Shown piece by piece: positions 30,051-31,602 of a stretch of DNA of 31,602 nucleotides; within the stretch, counting starts at the first letter, position 1, and each line of letters opens with the position of its first letter. The notes under the pieces are model-generated. The model was not told the DNA's origin. It did not search any database and saw only the letters and a program-made list of their open reading frames with translations. This stretch comes from DASUPK01 sp035456265 (GTDB taxonomy: Bacteria; Actinomycetota; Thermoleophilia; Solirubrobacterales; 70-9), in NCBI GenBank assembly GCA_035456265.1, contig DATIDP010000218.1:1-31602 (forward strand). Reading direction: 5' to 3'. Both the position numbers and the translations under genes were made by a program.

Positions 30051-30864
30051 CGCGGCGAGCAACGGCGCGACCCTGCTCGATGTCGAGGACGTGGTCAAGC
30101 GGTTCGGCGGGATCCACGCCGTCAACGGCGCGACCCTGAGGATCCGCGAGGGCGGGATCAGCGCACTTATCGGCCCGAACGGGGCCGGCAAGACCACGCT
30201 GTTCAATGTGCTGACCGGCTTCTACAAGGGAGACCGCGGCTCGGTCACCTTCCAGGGTGAAGAGATCCTCGGGGATCACCCGTATGAGATCGCCCGAAAG
30301 GGGATGGTCCGCACCTTCCAGATCACCAAGGCGCTCGCGGCGATGCCGGTGATCGACAACATGATGCTCGCGGCGCGCGACCAGCCGGGCGAGCGCCTCC
30401 GGAACGTCGTCTTCCGGCCCCGCGCCTTCAAGGCCCGGGAGGTGCAGGTCCGCAAACAGGCAATGGAGCTGCTCGGGATCTTCAACCTCAGGGACCTCGC
30501 GGACGCCTACGCCGGCACCCTGTCGGGAGGCCAGCGGAAGCTGCTCGAGCTGGCGCGCGCCCTCATGGCGCAACCGAAGCTGCTCCTGCTCGACGAGCCG
30601 ATGGCCGGCATCAACCCCACGCTCGGCAGGCGCCTCCTCGACCACATGCAGGGCCTTCGCCGCGAGCTCGGGGTGACGATCCTCTTCATCGAACACGACA
30701 TGGAGGTCGTGATGAACCACTCGGACCGGGTCATCGTGATGGCCGAGGGCCGGGTGATCGCCGAGGGCGAGCCGCATGAGGTCCGCAAGGACAAGCGGGT
30801 GATCGACGCGTATCTCGGGAATGTCGCCGTGGACAACGCCGCGGCGGGGAGCTCCGGCGGATGA
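30043..30864 (+). CDS. livG: Branched-chain amino-acid ABC ATPase, LivG type
   Basis: 273 residues. GTG 30043 opens MNDAASNGATLLDVEDVVKRFGG and overlaps livM by 8 nt. Walker A GPNGAGKTT is at 44-52. The LivG-specific VRTFQITKAL follows, then signature LSGGQRKLLELARAL, Walker B LLLLDEPMAGINP and switch His in FIEHDM. The tail is rich in small residues (NAAAGSSGG). It hydrolyses ATP with LivF to drive import. Confidence 0.95.
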   Translation: MNDAASNGATLLDVEDVVKRFGGIHAVNGATLRIREGGISALIGPNGAGKTTLFNVLTGFYKGDRGSVTFQGEEILGDHPYEIARKGMVRTFQITKALAAMPVIDNMMLAARDQPGERLRNVVFRPRAFKAREVQVRKQAMELLGIFNLRDLADAYAGTLSGGQRKLLELARALMAQPKLLLLDEPMAGINPTLGRRLLDHMQGLRRELGVTILFIEHDMEVVMNHSDRVIVMAEGRVIAEGEPHEVRKDKRVIDAYLGNVAVDNAAAGSSGG

Positions 30865-31602
30865 GCGACGGGCAGAGCAACGGCGCGGTTCTCGCGGTCG
30901 AGGGCCTGGTCGCGGGATACGTGCCTGAGGTCGACATCCTCACGGGCGTCGACCTGACCGTCCGGGATGGCGAGATCGTCACGGTGATCGGGCCGAACGG
31001 CGCAGGCAAGTCCACCCTCATCAAGTCGATCTTCGGGCTCCTCCCTCCGAGAGAGGGCCGCGTCGTTCTCCGCGGCGAGGACCTCACCGGCCTGCGGCCG
31101 CACCTGATCACCCGGCGCGGGATGAGCTACGTCCCCCAGCTCGACAACATCTTCGAGTCACTGACGGTCGAGGAGAACCTGCAGATGGGCGCGCTCGAGC
31201 GGGGAACCACCCGTAAGCGGATCGGCGAGATGTACGAGCTCTTCCCCAGGCTCGGCGAGCGGCGCAGGCAGGCTGCCGGGACGATGAGCGGCGGCGAGCG
31301 GCAGATGCTCGCCATGGCGCGAGCGCTGATGCCCGAGCCGAAGATCCTGCTTCTCGACGAGCCTTCCGCGGGGCTCGCCCCGGCGTTCGTCGAGGCGATT
31401 TTCGAAAAGATCGCCGACATCAACCGGCACGGCGTGACCCTCGTGATGGTCGAGCAGAATGCCCGCCGCGCACTCGGGATGTCGACGCGCGGCTACGTCC
31501 TCGACCTCGGCCAGAACCGGTTCGAGGGCCGCGGTGAGGAGCTGCTCAAGGACCCGAGGGTCGCGGAGCTCTATCTCGGTGGCACCGCGCGCTACGAAAG
31601 GG
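30861..31602 (+). CDS. livF: Branched-chain amino-acid ABC ATPase, LivF type, cut by window edge
   Basis: 247 codons are visible and no stop is reached; LivF is normally about 235-260 residues, so only the extreme C-terminus is missing. ATG 30861 overlaps the livG stop as ATGA. Walker A GPNGAGKST is at 44-52. Then come SYVPQLDNIFESLTVEENL (LivF-specific), signature MSGGERQMLAMARAL, Walker B ILLLDEPSAGLAP and a switch region VEQNARRAL, with Gln-Asn in the LivF style. No LivK-type binding protein precedes this operon, so it may lie beyond the right edge. Confidence 0.95.
   Translation, partial: MSDGQSNGAVLAVEGLVAGYVPEVDILTGVDLTVRDGEIVTVIGPNGAGKSTLIKSIFGLLPPREGRVVLRGEDLTGLRPHLITRRGMSYVPQLDNIFESLTVEENLQMGALERGTTRKRIGEMYELFPRLGERRRQAAGTMSGGERQMLAMARALMPEPKILLLDEPSAGLAPAFVEAIFEKIADINRHGVTLVMVEQNARRALGMSTRGYVLDLGQNRFEGRGEELLKDPRVAELYLGGTARYER

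Overview
The window is a G+C-rich bacterial chromosome segment, roughly 70% G+C by eye. It is tightly packed, with many GTG/TTG starts and stop/start overlaps. Gene content and order point to Actinobacteriota, and a deep branch such as Thermoleophilia (Solirubrobacterales-like) is the best guess; that placement is inference. The backbone, read on the minus strand, is MBL hydrolase - hisS - aspS - alaS - ruvX - mltG - aroE - prepilin peptidase - aroC - aroK/aroB. From memory this is the order of the Mycobacterium tuberculosis Rv2581c-Rv2538c region, so it is an old actinobacterial synteny block with local insertions. No tRNA, rRNA, CRISPR array, transposase or phage gene was seen.

Layout. 1-5162 holds shikimate-pathway genes: a fused shikimate kinase/dehydroquinate synthase (cut by the left edge), aroC and aroE. 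A prepilin-peptidase domain protein, a small plus-strand exported protein and an HtrA-type protease lie among them. 5150-6955 holds mltG and ruvX. 6960-14711 is a complete oligopeptide/dipeptide ABC importer (two paralogous lipoprotein binding proteins, two permeases, two ATPases) placed between ruvX and alaS. 14711-18831 holds alaS and an mnmA gene whose product carries an N-terminal IscU/NifU-like domain. 19077-20452 holds an NTF2-like protein and an unknown polytopic membrane protein. 20520-25685 holds a membrane-anchored GH3 enzyme, aspS, hisS and an MBL-fold hydrolase. 25689-27956 holds a basic two-TM protein, glutamate formimidoyltransferase and an M29-like aminopeptidase. From 28054 the strand switches and a branched-chain amino-acid-type importer, livHMGF, runs off the right edge.

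Most genes probably act in short operons joined by overlaps of the ATGA, GTGA, TGATG and TAGATG kinds. The themes are aromatic amino-acid synthesis, tRNA charging and thiolation, peptidoglycan processing, and uptake of peptides and amino acids.

The most notable observations are these. (1) The IscU-like/MnmA fusion, in which the third scaffold cysteine is replaced. (2) Eight genes that each have a TANNNT hexamer 6-8 nt before the start codon and no clear Shine-Dalgarno, which suggests widespread leaderless transcription; genes with a good Shine-Dalgarno (oppA1, the membrane protein gene, aroKB) lack this arrangement. (3) The AroK-AroB fusion. (4) The Opp cassette inserted into the alaS-ruvX junction. 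(5) A dispersed 41-bp element directly downstream of both hisS and alaS; the alaS copy has become the N-terminal coding part of oppA2. (6) A perfect 11-bp hairpin between oppA1 and oppC.
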